Part shown: in pieces, positions 12,601 to 23,589 of the stretch | Position numbering within the stretch: the stretch's first letter is position 1 | How the letters are laid out: the number at the start of each line of letters is the position of its first letter | From: Coniochaeta sp. PMI_546 | Taxonomy: Eukaryota > Ascomycota > Sordariomycetes > Coniochaetales > Coniochaetaceae | Direction of reading: 5' to 3' | Length of the DNA stretch: 64,000 bases | NCBI GenBank assembly: GCA_021432605.1 | Contig: MU271149.1 | Span: 496,001 to 560,000, forward strand | Notes under the pieces: generated by a model | What the model saw: only the letters and a program-made list of their open reading frames with translations | Databases searched by the model: none | Told to the model about the DNA's origin: nothing | Translations under genes and position numbers: made by a program

Positions 12601-15600
12601 AGTCAGGAATCACTTGAAGGTCGAAATACATAAGGAGGCAGGGCCATATTGACCGGGTAGATGGTCGGCCGCTGATGGGCGCCATGATTCACGTCTTTCA
12701 AGCCTGCCTTCGCATGTTTAGAACATTGAAACCGGTGAGAAAGTAAACCACGGAAGGTGCTTGGAGCAGGGCAACAGACACTGCATACTGCTTGCATGGC
12801 CCTCGAGCACTTTACATCATGCTCGGTACAGAGCCAGGCAATTCATCCGGTCGGATGGGCCAGCTTCCGAGGAGATGAGAGACCACGAAGGCCAAGTTCG
12901 GAATTGCTGGCCAATATCTCTCTCACATCAACATAACGTACACTTTGTATACACACGAATCAGAAGAAATGCTCGAGGCTTAGTTCAGAGCTGAAATCGA
13001 TCTAGCTGTGAACACCATGTGGCAGACAGTCGCAAGCAAGCTAATCTGTCACCAAGGTCAAACATCAGCCGACGCCAAGGGGGAAGCTGTTCTGCCGGGC
13101 GCTACCACAGGACGATTCGCGGGTGCCAGCCTAATGTGCGGTACCCAGCCGTGCGGCTCGCTAGGAACGATATGAGCATCAAATATAATTACCTCTGTGC
13201 TCCTACCTCAGCAATCAGCACCCGGCGTGTGCGTCGTGGTGGGATATCCCGAATCGGAGAGTCCGTGGGGGGAGGAGGAGGGTTACAGTCATGTTTGACA
13301 TGCTCACTACTTCTCGCTCTGTCACCATAGACCTACGGGTTCAAAAATAAACCCCCTTCGCCGGGCATATTCCTTCTTTTGAACTATTTGATGCACTGCA
13401 GAATCTCTTTCATGCAGGACTTTTTGCAGAAACGCATCAGGGTCAGGGATTCCCGGACACTTGAGTAGGGTGACTCTTGACAAGCACGATATACCTACCG
13501 GCCAGAGTGTAGCTAATAACAGACGGCCCGTTTGCGCCGCACTCGCTCCTGTATGTCCTGCAGGAGTGCATCAATGACGACAAGATAACGCGCTCGTTCC
13601 GGAACGGCAAGTCTTCAGCAGTGTAGGGGTAAGCAGATATTGTTTAGTAATGTCCGGCCGTCATGGCTCTGCAGCTTGGTTGAGATTTGTCTCCCAAGAC
13701 TGCAGCAAGTCGATGAGGGGTTGAAAGATGTTGAAGAATACCTGGACCGCCCGGACTTGGACGAATCACAGCGGCGGGAGCGATAACGCCGACTCGGACG
13801 ATCTAGAAGGGCGGCGCTTGGGCATACACCCCCCTCATCGAGAAACCGGAGGATAAAGGTAAGGGGGGTGGACAGAGCAGACCACTCACCTTGTCGTTCC
13901 GGCCCGCTTGAACGGGGTGGCTTTCGGTGGAGAGGCTGGAAGGGGGTTGTGTGTCGCCAATTAAAGATCTTGGAGGGAGGGGATGCCCAGATGTCGGTTG
14001 GTTGTAGATTCCAAGGGTCTTCGAGGGCCAGGCCAGGCCGCAGTCAACATTGGACGGGTAAACGGAGCTATAGACTTATATCTGACTATTGGCAATGTTG
14101 TTTTGGCGACAAGATGTCTCGTGATTGTTGTTCATTCATGCTTGAAGGCGGGTCTCCCGTTGCCTTGCAAATGTTCATGATAGTTGCCTCATCGACAGAG
14201 CTGGCGGCCATGCGATGCGGCCAGATTCCAGACTCGAAGAGACTCAGGTGTGCGATAACAGCCACAGTTAAGTGTAGCAAATTGCGACAAAAGCCCCCCA
14301 ATCGTCTGCAGCCATTCTCCGTTCAGAGCCCATGGCATTGGAAACGATTGATGAAGTGCTTGTCGATCAGCCAGAGATCTCCAACTCTAAATCTCCATTG
14401 TTGACGATTTAATTACTCCAAGACAAGACCCAAGACACGGCCGCTAGGAGACCAGTGTCAGGTTTAGTTCATCGATCGGATGGTCCTTATCCACCTTGTA
14501 TTCCTCCAATCGCAACCCATCATGCTGTCGTTATCCATGATTGCACTAACAGAGAGAGACACAAGAGCTGTAGGCCCTTGCTCCCCATCCAGTCTGCTCT
14601 TCCGTGCATCCCGGTCTGTTTGCTCCTCTTCTGCAACACATCTCGGTGTTGCTTCCCCAATGACCAAGAGGCGCACAAACGATGACTATCATGAATCCAG
14701 CTTGAGTTTCCCCTCCTTCCCGATCTCGAGCTGCTCGGTTTTCCATCCATGATCCCCTCTATGCGTCGTCACGATCGGCCTAGGGTCCTCTTTCTGAACT
14801 GTATCGAGCGCTGACCGACCCTTGCTCCCCCACACACTGCCCGCCTTCCTCGCACATGTCCGAAATCAGCGAGCATTCAATCGTCCGAGCCACCGTAAAC
14901 CGTATTCAGTATCCAGCTCATCGACAGGAGGGGAATGAGGCTGATGTTGTCCTATAAGGCTTCGAGAGCCTGACTGAGGACTTCTTTCGCAATCCATCCC
15001 GCGGTCGGTCTATCTGGTGGTGCTTGTGCTCCTCGTCGCTGAGTATAGGGCACTATTACAGCCACAGCGTGAGAGCGAAGCCCTGCCTCAACTTGGCGAA
15101 TTTCAGCCTTTCTGCTCCTCCTGAGGCTTTTCCAAGTCGATTGAGGAGAGGCAAGCCATTCCCGACTTTCCGGTAGAGGGGACCACACCCGTGTGTTGCT
15201 CGGTCAGTCAGCCGCTGTCCAATCCGATTGCCGTGTGTGCCCCCTTCGGTGCGCCTGGGTCTCCGCGCGTCCGGCCAATCCGCCTTCGCCCGCCCAGTGA
15301 GCCCACGTCCTACGCCGCAGCAGGTGTTCGTCAGCCCCTCCACCACCACACCATCCTCATACGACGTCCTGCCTTTCTCCTTCCCCCTAAACCGCCATCG
15401 ACAAAGTCGGAATCTCTTCTCTCCTGTCCCTTCTTCCTCTCGCCAGGTCGTTTGGGACTCTGCATCGCTTGAGGCGCTTTGTTTGGAAACATTGCGCTGC
15501 CCTTGAAGTTTCTGGACTTTCTCGACAATATCTTGCGGCTTTGCGCCGGGCCTTCCGATGTATTGATGCCGGCGATCCCCGGTCGCCGTTGACTGTCAAG

Positions 15601-15754
15601 CAGAGCAAACGCCGCTGAATACGAGTTTCCCTGGCATTTTTAGGCATTGCGCTGTCGATCTGCAGTGCTGGAAGTCGAGAACTGCGACAGAGCGGTTTGT
15701 GATTCGGGATACTCGAAAGAAGCCACCCACGATCGAAGCCGGGCGGCGCGCACC

Positions 15755-17632
15755 ATGGTGACAATGCAAGGTCACGGCTCGTTAGGCGGGTCGACAAACA
15801 AGATAACGAAGGCGCGGAGCAAAGTGGTGAAGCCGATTTTGAAGAAGCTGTCATACTCGGAGAAGGGATCGTTGGATTTGGACCGCGGATGGGATGACCA
15901 GCAGCAGATGGATGGAATGGGCGGAGTCGGCGCGTGGGAGCCCATTGGCACTGGACGCTCCGCTAAGGATGTCAGTTTTAGCTTTGGCACCGCTGGAGCG
16001 AGAGGCAGCTCCGGTGGGCGAAGTGCTTTGAGCGGGAAAGAAGGAGTCACTGCCAGCAGCAACAGCAACAGCCACGGTATCATCAGCAGCAGTAGTAGTG
16101 GCGGCAACGTGGTCAGGAAACCCTTCCAGCAGCATGGGCGCTCTCACAGCGGAGCATCTGTTGCAACTAATGGTAGCGGTGGCATGAGGGCCGGTTCGTT
16201 CGTGCATCCTTTCCAGCAGATGCCGCGCACCTCGACACCTCCATTATCGTACGCAAACTCGCTGGCATCTTTCGACAATAGCAATGCGCCGAGGGAATAT
16301 TCACCAACAATAACAGAGAATGAGGACGACGGTGACTCGTCGTACACGAACCTCAACGGCACTTCACTTCCATCTCACCTTCATTTGAACCTTAACCACA
16401 ATAACCACCACAATAACAACCACCACCACCAACACCACGCATCCTTTTCTTCCGGCCACCAACCCACACTTTCCACGCACTCTTCAACCTACTCCCAGAC
16501 AGGCCTACGCCGGCCATCTCTAGCAAGTCAACGCACATCTTCGTTATCAGACATCACTTCTGCACTCACCTCCACCCCGCAACTCCGCGTGAGCACCACC
16601 GGCCGCTCAACCCCAATCACGTCGCGCCTCGCACCCAGCAAATCCGACCTGCACCTCAACCTCACTTTAAGCGAACTCGAGTCGCCCGTCGGCAGCCTGA
16701 GCGGCACCCCCACCCTCGCCTCGGCAGCAACAGCCCCCGCAGCCATCCTCGCATCGCCAGCCTCGTCAGCCGCACCCATGTCTCCGCTCCGCACCTCCCT
16801 CGAGGCCATGGGCACCCGCCTCCGCAGCCGCTCCGAGGTCGACTCGGCCGCCCGCCAGGAGCACATCCGGCAGGCGCGCCGCAAGTTCGAGGAGCGCGAG
16901 CGGGCCAAGGAGGAGAAGTACGAGCGCGAGGAGGTGGAGAGGCGCAACCGCCAGGCCACCAAGGAAGCGAATCGCATCGAGAAGGAGACCAGAGAGTGGT
17001 ACAAGGCCACAGGAGTAAGTAGCAGTGGTAGTGGTGTTGTTACTGGTGGTGTTGCAGCTGCAGGTAGCGGCGTGAATGGTTCCAGCGTGAATGTGAATTT
17101 GAGCGAGTCCATGTTGCAAGCACCTGCCGCGTGTGCGACAAAGGCCGGCCGTCCCTCGGCCTCCCGAAAGACTACCGCGACGAGCATAGCCACCTCGGCT
17201 TCCGCACCAACATACCCCATGAGCAAGAGCGTCGGAGCTGGGGTATTTGGCGGGAAGCGGAAGGGCAGCTTCGGTATGGCGGGTATGGCGGGTGGGACGG
17301 CGGCCGGCTCGCGACCCGTTGTTTTTGCCGGCGGATATTCATCGAATGGTTCTTCGAGTCGGAAGAACAGCGGATTCGGGAACGAGAGACAAGCTAACGC
17401 TGGCGATGCTGAAAAGGGAATACCAGGCTTTGCCAGCAACTACGACGCCCTGCCGGACGCCAACAAGATTCCTCGATTTGGGGCCAGCATCGACGACGAC
17501 GGCGCACAGGGATACGACTGGCGGAGGGATAGACCTCGACGCTCCAGCATGGCCAAGAAGAAGACGCTGACCTACTGGCAAGGCTTTGTGCTGTGGCTGC
17601 GCACCAAGATCTTCAGGCTGAGCAAGCGCTAG
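15755..17632 (+). CDS. Low-complexity fungal protein of unknown function, 625 aa
   Basis: A single-exon frame of 625 residues. I chose the ATG at 15755 because its context (CACCATGG) is a strong fungal start; the frame runs further upstream only from a TTG. Three parts stand out. The N-terminus (about residues 15-50) has a compact block, VVKPILKKLSYSEKGSLDL, that looks conserved. The middle is rich in Ser, Gly and Asn with a His/Asn tract near residues 212-230. A charged helix around residues 365-415 (QARRKFEERERAKEEKYE) is a probable coiled coil. The protein ends in a basic, aromatic segment, LTYWQGFVLWLRTKIFRLSK, which resembles an amphipathic membrane-binding helix. I do not recognise a named family. 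The protein-like ends flanking low complexity support a real gene, perhaps cortical or membrane-associated (inference). Confidence 0.8.
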   Translation: MVTMQGHGSLGGSTNKITKARSKVVKPILKKLSYSEKGSLDLDRGWDDQQQMDGMGGVGAWEPIGTGRSAKDVSFSFGTAGARGSSGGRSALSGKEGVTASSNSNSHGIISSSSSGGNVVRKPFQQHGRSHSGASVATNGSGGMRAGSFVHPFQQMPRTSTPPLSYANSLASFDNSNAPREYSPTITENEDDGDSSYTNLNGTSLPSHLHLNLNHNNHHNNNHHHQHHASFSSGHQPTLSTHSSTYSQTGLRRPSLASQRTSSLSDITSALTSTPQLRVSTTGRSTPITSRLAPSKSDLHLNLTLSELESPVGSLSGTPTLASAATAPAAILASPASSAAPMSPLRTSLEAMGTRLRSRSEVDSAARQEHIRQARRKFEERERAKEEKYEREEVERRNRQATKEANRIEKETREWYKATGVSSSGSGVVTGGVAAAGSGVNGSSVNVNLSESMLQAPAACATKAGRPSASRKTTATSIATSASAPTYPMSKSVGAGVFGGKRKGSFGMAGMAGGTAAGSRPVVFAGGYSSNGSSSRKNSGFGNERQANAGDAEKGIPGFASNYDALPDANKIPRFGASIDDDGAQGYDWRRDRPRRSSMAKKKTLTYWQGFVLWLRTKIFRLSKR

Positions 17633-19527
17633 TTCCGCTGTTGAGCAGAGGAGGGTCTAAGGATTCAGGCACCGGTATCATTTTCTCGCATACGACTATC
17701 ACCATCATCAACAACATTCATCATTATCATCTCTCGACCCGACAATGTTCAGCAAGGCTGGACACGATACCTCTTATCAAGTCACAAAGAGGTCTGTCTT
17801 AGACAAAAAGCTCTACGACACCCACGAACACCCCACCATATCACAACCATAAGTCCGGCAGTGTAGAATCACTGCACTTCAACATCACTCACAACTGCAT
17901 GATCACGACACTCACGACTCAGCATCTTTCATCTCCGTGGTCATAGACGGAAAATGGATCAACCTCGACAGAAGACGGCCTCTCCCAAATGGCGTTCGAG
18001 GTGTTCAGGCACAGGCACGGATTCACGGATTCATTTCCGACGGCCATTGTTGTCTCTTTTTTTCATCTCGCTTTTCTTTTTTTGCTCAGGCATAAGCGTT
18101 CTCGGCATTGGTTGCGTTGGCTTAACGATTGGTTTGGAGACACGTTTCCAGTGTCTGGATTGGTATGAGAAGGGGGGAGTGGATCAAGGTGTATCAGGGG
18201 ATCCGGATACCGATGAGCTGGCAGCAGGATGACAGAGCTCACATAGAGAATGGTCTTCACCAGGGCACGAGGCGCGCTGGATTGGAGTTTAAGGGTTCGC
18301 TGCTTGCATTAGGGAAGGGGGTTTGACTTGACTGAAGGACGGATACCATGAGGTCTGTGGTCGGGCTCGACAACAAGACAGGGCTAGCATTGCTTTGGTA
18401 GGAAGAATGAAACACTGCCCTACATAGACATTGTATATGCATCTCATTGTGCTAGTGACGATGGTACAGATTCGTTGTGGACCTTATGTGTCCAGGTCTT
18501 CAAACCTCGTCGCACGCTTAACACACACGACCCTTGCGAGAACAGCTGACAAGAAAAGACAAGGCATCTTGCTCATGATCAGGCAGACTACAAGGTGTGA
18601 TCAGAGGATGGCAGAGGCGGGAGAGGAACGAATGTCTGTGGTTCCAAGACACGAAGAACAAAGCGGTAAGTGGTACGTGGTACGTGGTAGTACGACTGTC
18701 AACCTGTCAACACATTGTACGCCTTCATGTATGTCGTACACTGGGGGAAGAGAGTGCTGCATTCAGATCTTCAGCTGTACACCATCAGCAATTGACCGTC
18801 GTCGGCCTCGAGGTTGTGGTCCGGGGCTAACTTAAGTTCTCCCCCAATCGACCCCACCTGATATCGAGTATGCGACCTCTCGACGTTTCCGGCTTCGGCA
18901 GATATCTGCTGTAAGGAGAGACGACACTACCTAAGGTAGTCAGTCGCTTCCGGTCCTCCTGAAAGAAAGATAAATGGACACTCATAATAGGAAAATGAAT
19001 CCGAGATGATTAACAGCCGTCCTCGTGTTATTTGACCGCGGGGAATCCAAAAGCTTCCCCTCCCACGAACCCTAACCCTCTTTCCCATTGACCTTCCCCG
19101 GATTTGAGCTGGATCTGAGACGCTCAACAATCACATGCTGAGTGTGGCAGCGAAGCCGAGCATCCTGTACTAGTACTTACCTCTCTTCCCTAGCTTAGTA
19201 GCACACCTGGGTACATGTACGCAGGTACCCAGGTGGACTAACCCCCCCCTCGGTCCCTGAATGTAATAAATGAGCTCTGGGGTTTAGTGTCGCTCAGCTC
19301 CATCTCGTCTCAAAGGTCAACAATTGACCATCCAAGAACGCGATACCATAGAAAATCAGGGGGTCTTTCTCTCTTGTTCTTCATCAAAGTGCAACACTGT
19401 GTTTTCTTGTATCACCAATCTTGGCATCTAGATATCCAGAATCTCGGATTTCACCTGCGTATCGAGCGTGTCGGATTGTCTTTCCCAATTAGCCAGTTCG
19501 TAATCCAGGGACGAACTGCAAGCTGAC
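17633..19527. other. Intergenic region with an inverted repeat
   Basis: No supportable gene. It contains the 3' region of the 625-residue gene and the promoter of the amidase gene. A perfect inverted repeat lies at 19204-19235. Short open frames at 17954-18835 lack protein-like composition. Confidence 0.55.
19204..19235. repeat. Perfect inverted repeat, 11-bp arms and 10-bp loop
   Basis: The arms are CACCTGGGTAC (19204-19214) and GTACCCAGGTG (19225-19235). The right arm overlaps a GGTACC site. The repeat lies about 290 bp upstream of the amidase ATG and could be a binding site for a dimeric factor or a cruciform-forming element. Function is inferred from position only. Confidence 0.6.
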
Positions 19528-21546
19528 ATGGCTCCTTCACGCCGCTTCGCCAATCACCCCGGGGCCCAGGAGGCGCCGGCCGAGTCCCTGGCTTACGAGC
19601 TGGAGATGGGCCAGAATCCCGCTCTGAGAGGCTGGCCTATGGTAGCTGCCGGTTCAGTGTGAGTACGACATGGTGCACAGGTGCTGCTGTGACTCTGTGA
19701 GAGCTTTGCGGCTGACTGACCGCGACGTGCCCAGGGTGTCAAACTCCGCCTACCTCCAGAGACTCTTCTGGAAAAACGCCGGCTTTGATAAGCCAAAGGA
19801 CATCCCTGGACTGATTAGGGAGGTTGCTGTGTTGAATGTGAGGACTCTGCCAGTTCTCCATGCTGCTCCAAAAATCATTGACCACGTGAGAGCAGCCGAC
19901 CGTGATCCCCTTGGCAGATCCCACGGCCTCAGCAGAGGAAGCACCCGGTGTTGGGCCGGAGCTCTTCCCTGCCCAACCCGAAGACCTGCCTGGCCGGTAT
20001 TATTCGGCAGCCGACTACCATGCTCTGTACAAGTCCGGTGAGGTGACCCCTCTGCAAGTGGCCGAGACGCTGTTGAGCCTCATCCGCCCGCCGTCCAAGT
20101 ACGCCGATGCCTGGCGGTGGCTCAACGAGGACCTCGTCCTTGCCGCTGCCAGGGCTTCCACCGAGAGATGGGCCAGTGGCAAGCAGAAGGGCCTGCTGGA
20201 CGGCGTGCCGTTCGGAGTGAAGGACGACGTCGATGTCGAGGGATATCTCACGACCATCGGCATGAAAGTCGACAAGAGCATCCCGTTCTTCAACCACACG
20301 GCCACCGAGTCGGAGTGGTCGGTCCGTAAGCTCGAGGAAGCCGGCGCTATCATGATGGGAAAGCTGCACATGCACGAGATCGGCATGGATACCACGGGGT
20401 GCAACCCCTACAACGGCACGCCGACGAACTGGTACAACAAGTCCTACTACCCCGGCGGGTCCTCGTCCGGCCCGGCATCCACTCTCGGTGGCGGTCTTGT
20501 CCCTATCACCGTGGGCACAGATGCAGGTGAGTTCTAAATCGTCCAATCCCGATACATTACCAGAAAGACCACTGACAACCAAACCCAAAGGCGGCAGCGT
20601 CCGCATCCCGCCCTCCTTCAACGGCGTCTACGGCCTCAAGACATCCCACAACCGCCTCTCCACCAGGAACTGGTCAATGTGCATCACAGGCCCCATGGCA
20701 GCGACAGCCTCAGACCTAACCCTCGCCTACCGCACCATGGCGCAGCCCAACCCCTCCGACCCGACCGGCTCGCTCTTCGCGCCCTCCATCCCCCCCTCCC
20801 CAAAGGCAAAGAAATACATCGGCATCTGCGCCCCCTGGCTCGCAGCAGCCACCAAACCAGTCCGCGACACCCTGGCCCCCCTAATCACCCACCTCGAGAG
20901 CCAAGGCTACGAAAACATCCCCATCTCCCTCCCCAACCTGCGCCAGGGCCAGCTCGCCCACGCCGCCACCTGCCTAGCCGAGGGCGCCGCCGACGCCCGG
21001 GCCCGCGTGGCAGGCACCAGCAACAAAAACTACCTCTCCCTCCTCAACAGCCCCAACCGCCTCCTCCTCTCCGTCGGCGCCCAGACCCCCGCCGCCGACT
21101 ACCTCGCCTACGCCCAGGTCCGGGGCGTGCTGATGCGGCACCTGGCGCACCTCTACGAGAAGTACCCGGGGATCATCGTCGTCAGCCCCACGACGCCCGT
21201 GGCGGGCTGGGCCCGGATGCCGGGGGACGAGGCCTACGGGTTCAGCGACGGGAACATGAGCATGTATAACATGACCTACTGCTGGGTGGCGAACACCTCC
21301 GGGTGTCCGGCTGTCACGGCGCCGGCGGGGTATGTTGAGCCTGAGATCGGGGAGGGGAGGTTGCCGGTTGGGGTCATGGGGATGGCGGAGTGGGGTCGGG
21401 AGGAGGGGTGTCTTGAGTTCGCGAGGGTGGTGGAGGGGTATGTGAGGGAGGTGTACCCTGGGGGACGGAGGAGGCCGGAGGAGTGGGCTGATGTGCTTGG
21501 GGAGGTGAAGGGGGGCGGCAAGAGTAGTGAGGACGTTGGGAAGTAG
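19528..21546 (+). CDS. Amidase-signature family enzyme, four exons
   Basis: Exons are 19528-19658, 19735-19837, 19896-20526 and 20591-21546, giving 606 residues. The third exon boundary restores the PTVIPL segment expected in fungal amidases. The Ser-cisSer-Lys triad is visible: the lysine in FGVKDDVDV (about K187), the Ser cluster in GGSSSGPAS (267-269) and the nucleophile in TDAGGSVRIPPS (about S291, across the last intron). Enzymes of this family hydrolyse carboxamides, including fatty-acid amides, acetamide-type and aryl amides; the substrate here cannot be told. No signal peptide is evident, so it is probably intracellular. The exon 2 end (19837) is the least certain junction. It converges on the minus-strand gene at 22256. 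Confidence 0.88.
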
Positions 21547-22255
21547 GGTGGGGTGGTGGTGAGGTTGGAGGTGATGGGCGAGGTTGGGATGCTGTCTTTG
21601 TTTGAATCCTGCTGGAGCGTTCAGCTAATGTGCGGCTTTTTAGTGTGACGTGTATTGGTTTGTTGGAGATGTAGTTTTGAGAGCCTCGCTGCGGATACAT
21701 GGCTCGGAGACCTAAGAAGAGAAGGAGGGCGAGAAGAAAAAGAAGATCTCGTCTATACCAAATTCTAGATTCGAACTGTTGGCTTTACCTACTGGATATC
21801 TCCAGCTGATATTGTGACATGACATGGCTGCGACCAGTGTCATTCTATGGGCCCTCGAAGACGAACTACGCCTAGCTGTACCACATCTGGGTGTCATCGA
21901 CAAGCAGAAGCAGGAAACGGGTTCAAGTGTTGACAATATGGATTCTCTGCCCGGCATCGATGCTTCACCCACGTTATATCGTCGACTACTTCTTTCATTA
22001 TTTCTACAGAGGGCCTCTTAACTATCTATGCTTGGTGGATCAAGGTAGCAAGCCAATCTGACACTCAAAAGATAAATCCTTACAATCTGGTGGAGGCTAA
22101 GCAACAGCTGAAGGCCACGACAGATACATACAATAATACATTAGGACCATTATTTTTTTCAAACCCATTTTCATGCGCCACATTCAAACAACAACGCTGA
22201 TGGAAACACAGTAATTGGAAACCCCAAGAATACAACCAGACCTCATATACACATG
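21547..22255. other. Convergent 3' intergenic region
   Basis: Lies between the amidase stop and the stop of the minus-strand 414-residue gene. It must hold both 3' untranslated regions. No further gene is seen. Confidence 0.6.
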
Positions 22256-23589
22256 TTAGACAACCCTTCCGCCAAGATACAGTATGTTCTGCTTGATGGG
22301 CTCGGTCAACTCGACCTGGCCCGTGTACACGTGGGCGACTGTCTGCGGCCAGACCTCCGGGTGAGGCATAGGGAGGTCGATGACGTCGCCTTTACGGACG
22401 TGGCCCGACACCATCAGCGCTGCCAGGACGGGGAGGTTGATGCGTGCATACGTGGTATCTGGGTAATAGCAAATGTTAGCGAACGATTCCCCCTTTCCGA
22501 CGACAGACAAAGTTGATCTCAGTTTGAACGAAAAATTCAGAACTTACGCATCGGCAGGGCGTTCGCGCCACGGATGAGTTTCCGGTTGATGCTCTCCTTC
22601 CCATCATTTGCGTCACCCAGCGTCTCTCCTTGGCTAGACGTGCTGCTAGTCCGCTGTCTAAAGTCGGCGCTACGTGGTGTTACGGCCGCACTGGGGGGCA
22701 GCAGCTCCACAGATACCGACTCACGGCGGGCCGAGGCCGGGGTCGCGGGTGGGTCCGGAATGGTGCTGCGGATCTCGTCCAGGTCGAAGCTGCGCTGGAG
22801 GATGAACGGCTTGCGCTCGATGTCGCGGGGCCGCACGCGGGCGCGGATGGTGACGCGGTTGCTTGTCTTCTCCGGCTTCTCGTCTGTTTTCTCCGGCTTG
22901 TCGTTTTCCTTGCCGATGGAAGGGGTTTCGCTGGGGCGGCGGAGTGCAACAGCGACGACGAAGCAGTCGGCCGAGACGGCATTGCCGTAGTAGACGTGGC
23001 CCCATACGAGGAGCTGCTCTCGGACGCTGTGGCTGTGTCGCCGTCGAGCCGACAGCGGCGAGTTGGGAAGCGACCGCCTCCGTTCGCTGTGTGCCATGGC
23101 TCTTCCGATGCTCCTCATATGCTCTGAGGGTATGCCTGTCAGGAGGAGTGACCTGGTCTCTTCGACAATGCTTTGTCTCCGAGGTACCTGTGAGAGATGG
23201 CGGGGAATCTGGTAGCCTGACGAGCGGCGTGTCTGAGAGAAAGAAGCAGTTGGAGCTGGCCAGAAGGCATGTGGTGAAGTCGAGGAGTGTTCTGCAATGG
23301 AGCCTAGATTCCGACGGTGACCGTCAGGCGTGATAGACTCCCGTCGTCTTCTGGCATCGTAGCTTTCTGCTGGGGATCTCTCATACCGCCTCGGGGAGGG
23401 TTCGCCATGGGGGTTTGGACTTGGAGGATACACGAGGGTGGGCATTGCCCTTGTTCCCCTTGGTGAGCTTGGAGAGGATGTGTAAGGGCTGTAGGCAATA
23501 CTGAAGGCCGACCTGGGATAGCCTTCGAGATTGTGATATTCTGTGAAAATTGGCTGAAGTGAGGGACGTGAGCGAGCCTGAGTATCCAT
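22256..23589 (-). CDS. Fungal protein of unknown function, 414 aa, two exons
   Basis: Coding exons on the minus strand are 23589-22548 and 22458-22256. The intron has a GTAAGT donor, a CTAAC branch point and a CCCAG acceptor, and joining it keeps frame to give 414 residues. The N-terminal half is rich in Ser, Pro and Arg and looks disordered. The middle has an ordered block around residues 195-225 (QLLVWGHVYYGNAVSADCFV) and another with many charges (VTIRARVRPRDIERKPFIL). The second exon encodes a hydrophobic, well-ordered tail (LPVLAALMVSGHVRKGDVID, then VYTGQVEL and ILYLGGRVV) that loosely recalls part of a BTB/POZ fold. That resemblance is weak, so no function is assigned. It is divergent from GWT1 across 1.1 kb. 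Confidence 0.8.

Larger units (their letters stand above)
4772..15754. other. 11-kb block without an intact gene
   Basis: This is the longest stretch in the window without a supportable gene. Open frames are short, shift constantly and mostly begin at non-ATG codons. The part next to 4771 must contain the GT2 promoter; the part before 15755 is CT-rich and is probably the promoter and leader of the next gene. Between about 7.0 and 12.6 kb several minus-strand fragments read like protein but never join into a gene (see the pseudogene entry). Simple sequence occurs at 6220-6250 (GA-rich), 6320-6350 (G-rich) and 8727-8741 (TAA). No terminal repeats or target-site duplications were recognised by eye. 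Confidence 0.5.

Noticed and set aside
13330-13365. GGGTT-AAACCC hairpin near 13340
   Set aside because: Short, isolated stem-loop with no neighbouring gene or repeat partner.
17013-17061. GTAAGT...CTGCAG intron-like segment in the 625-aa gene
   Set aside because: Removing it (43 or 49 nt) would break the frame; the sequence reads as Ser/Gly low complexity.
20679-21269. 196-codon frame rich in Arg, Pro and His within the amidase gene
   Set aside because: Out-of-frame reading of a GC-rich exon.
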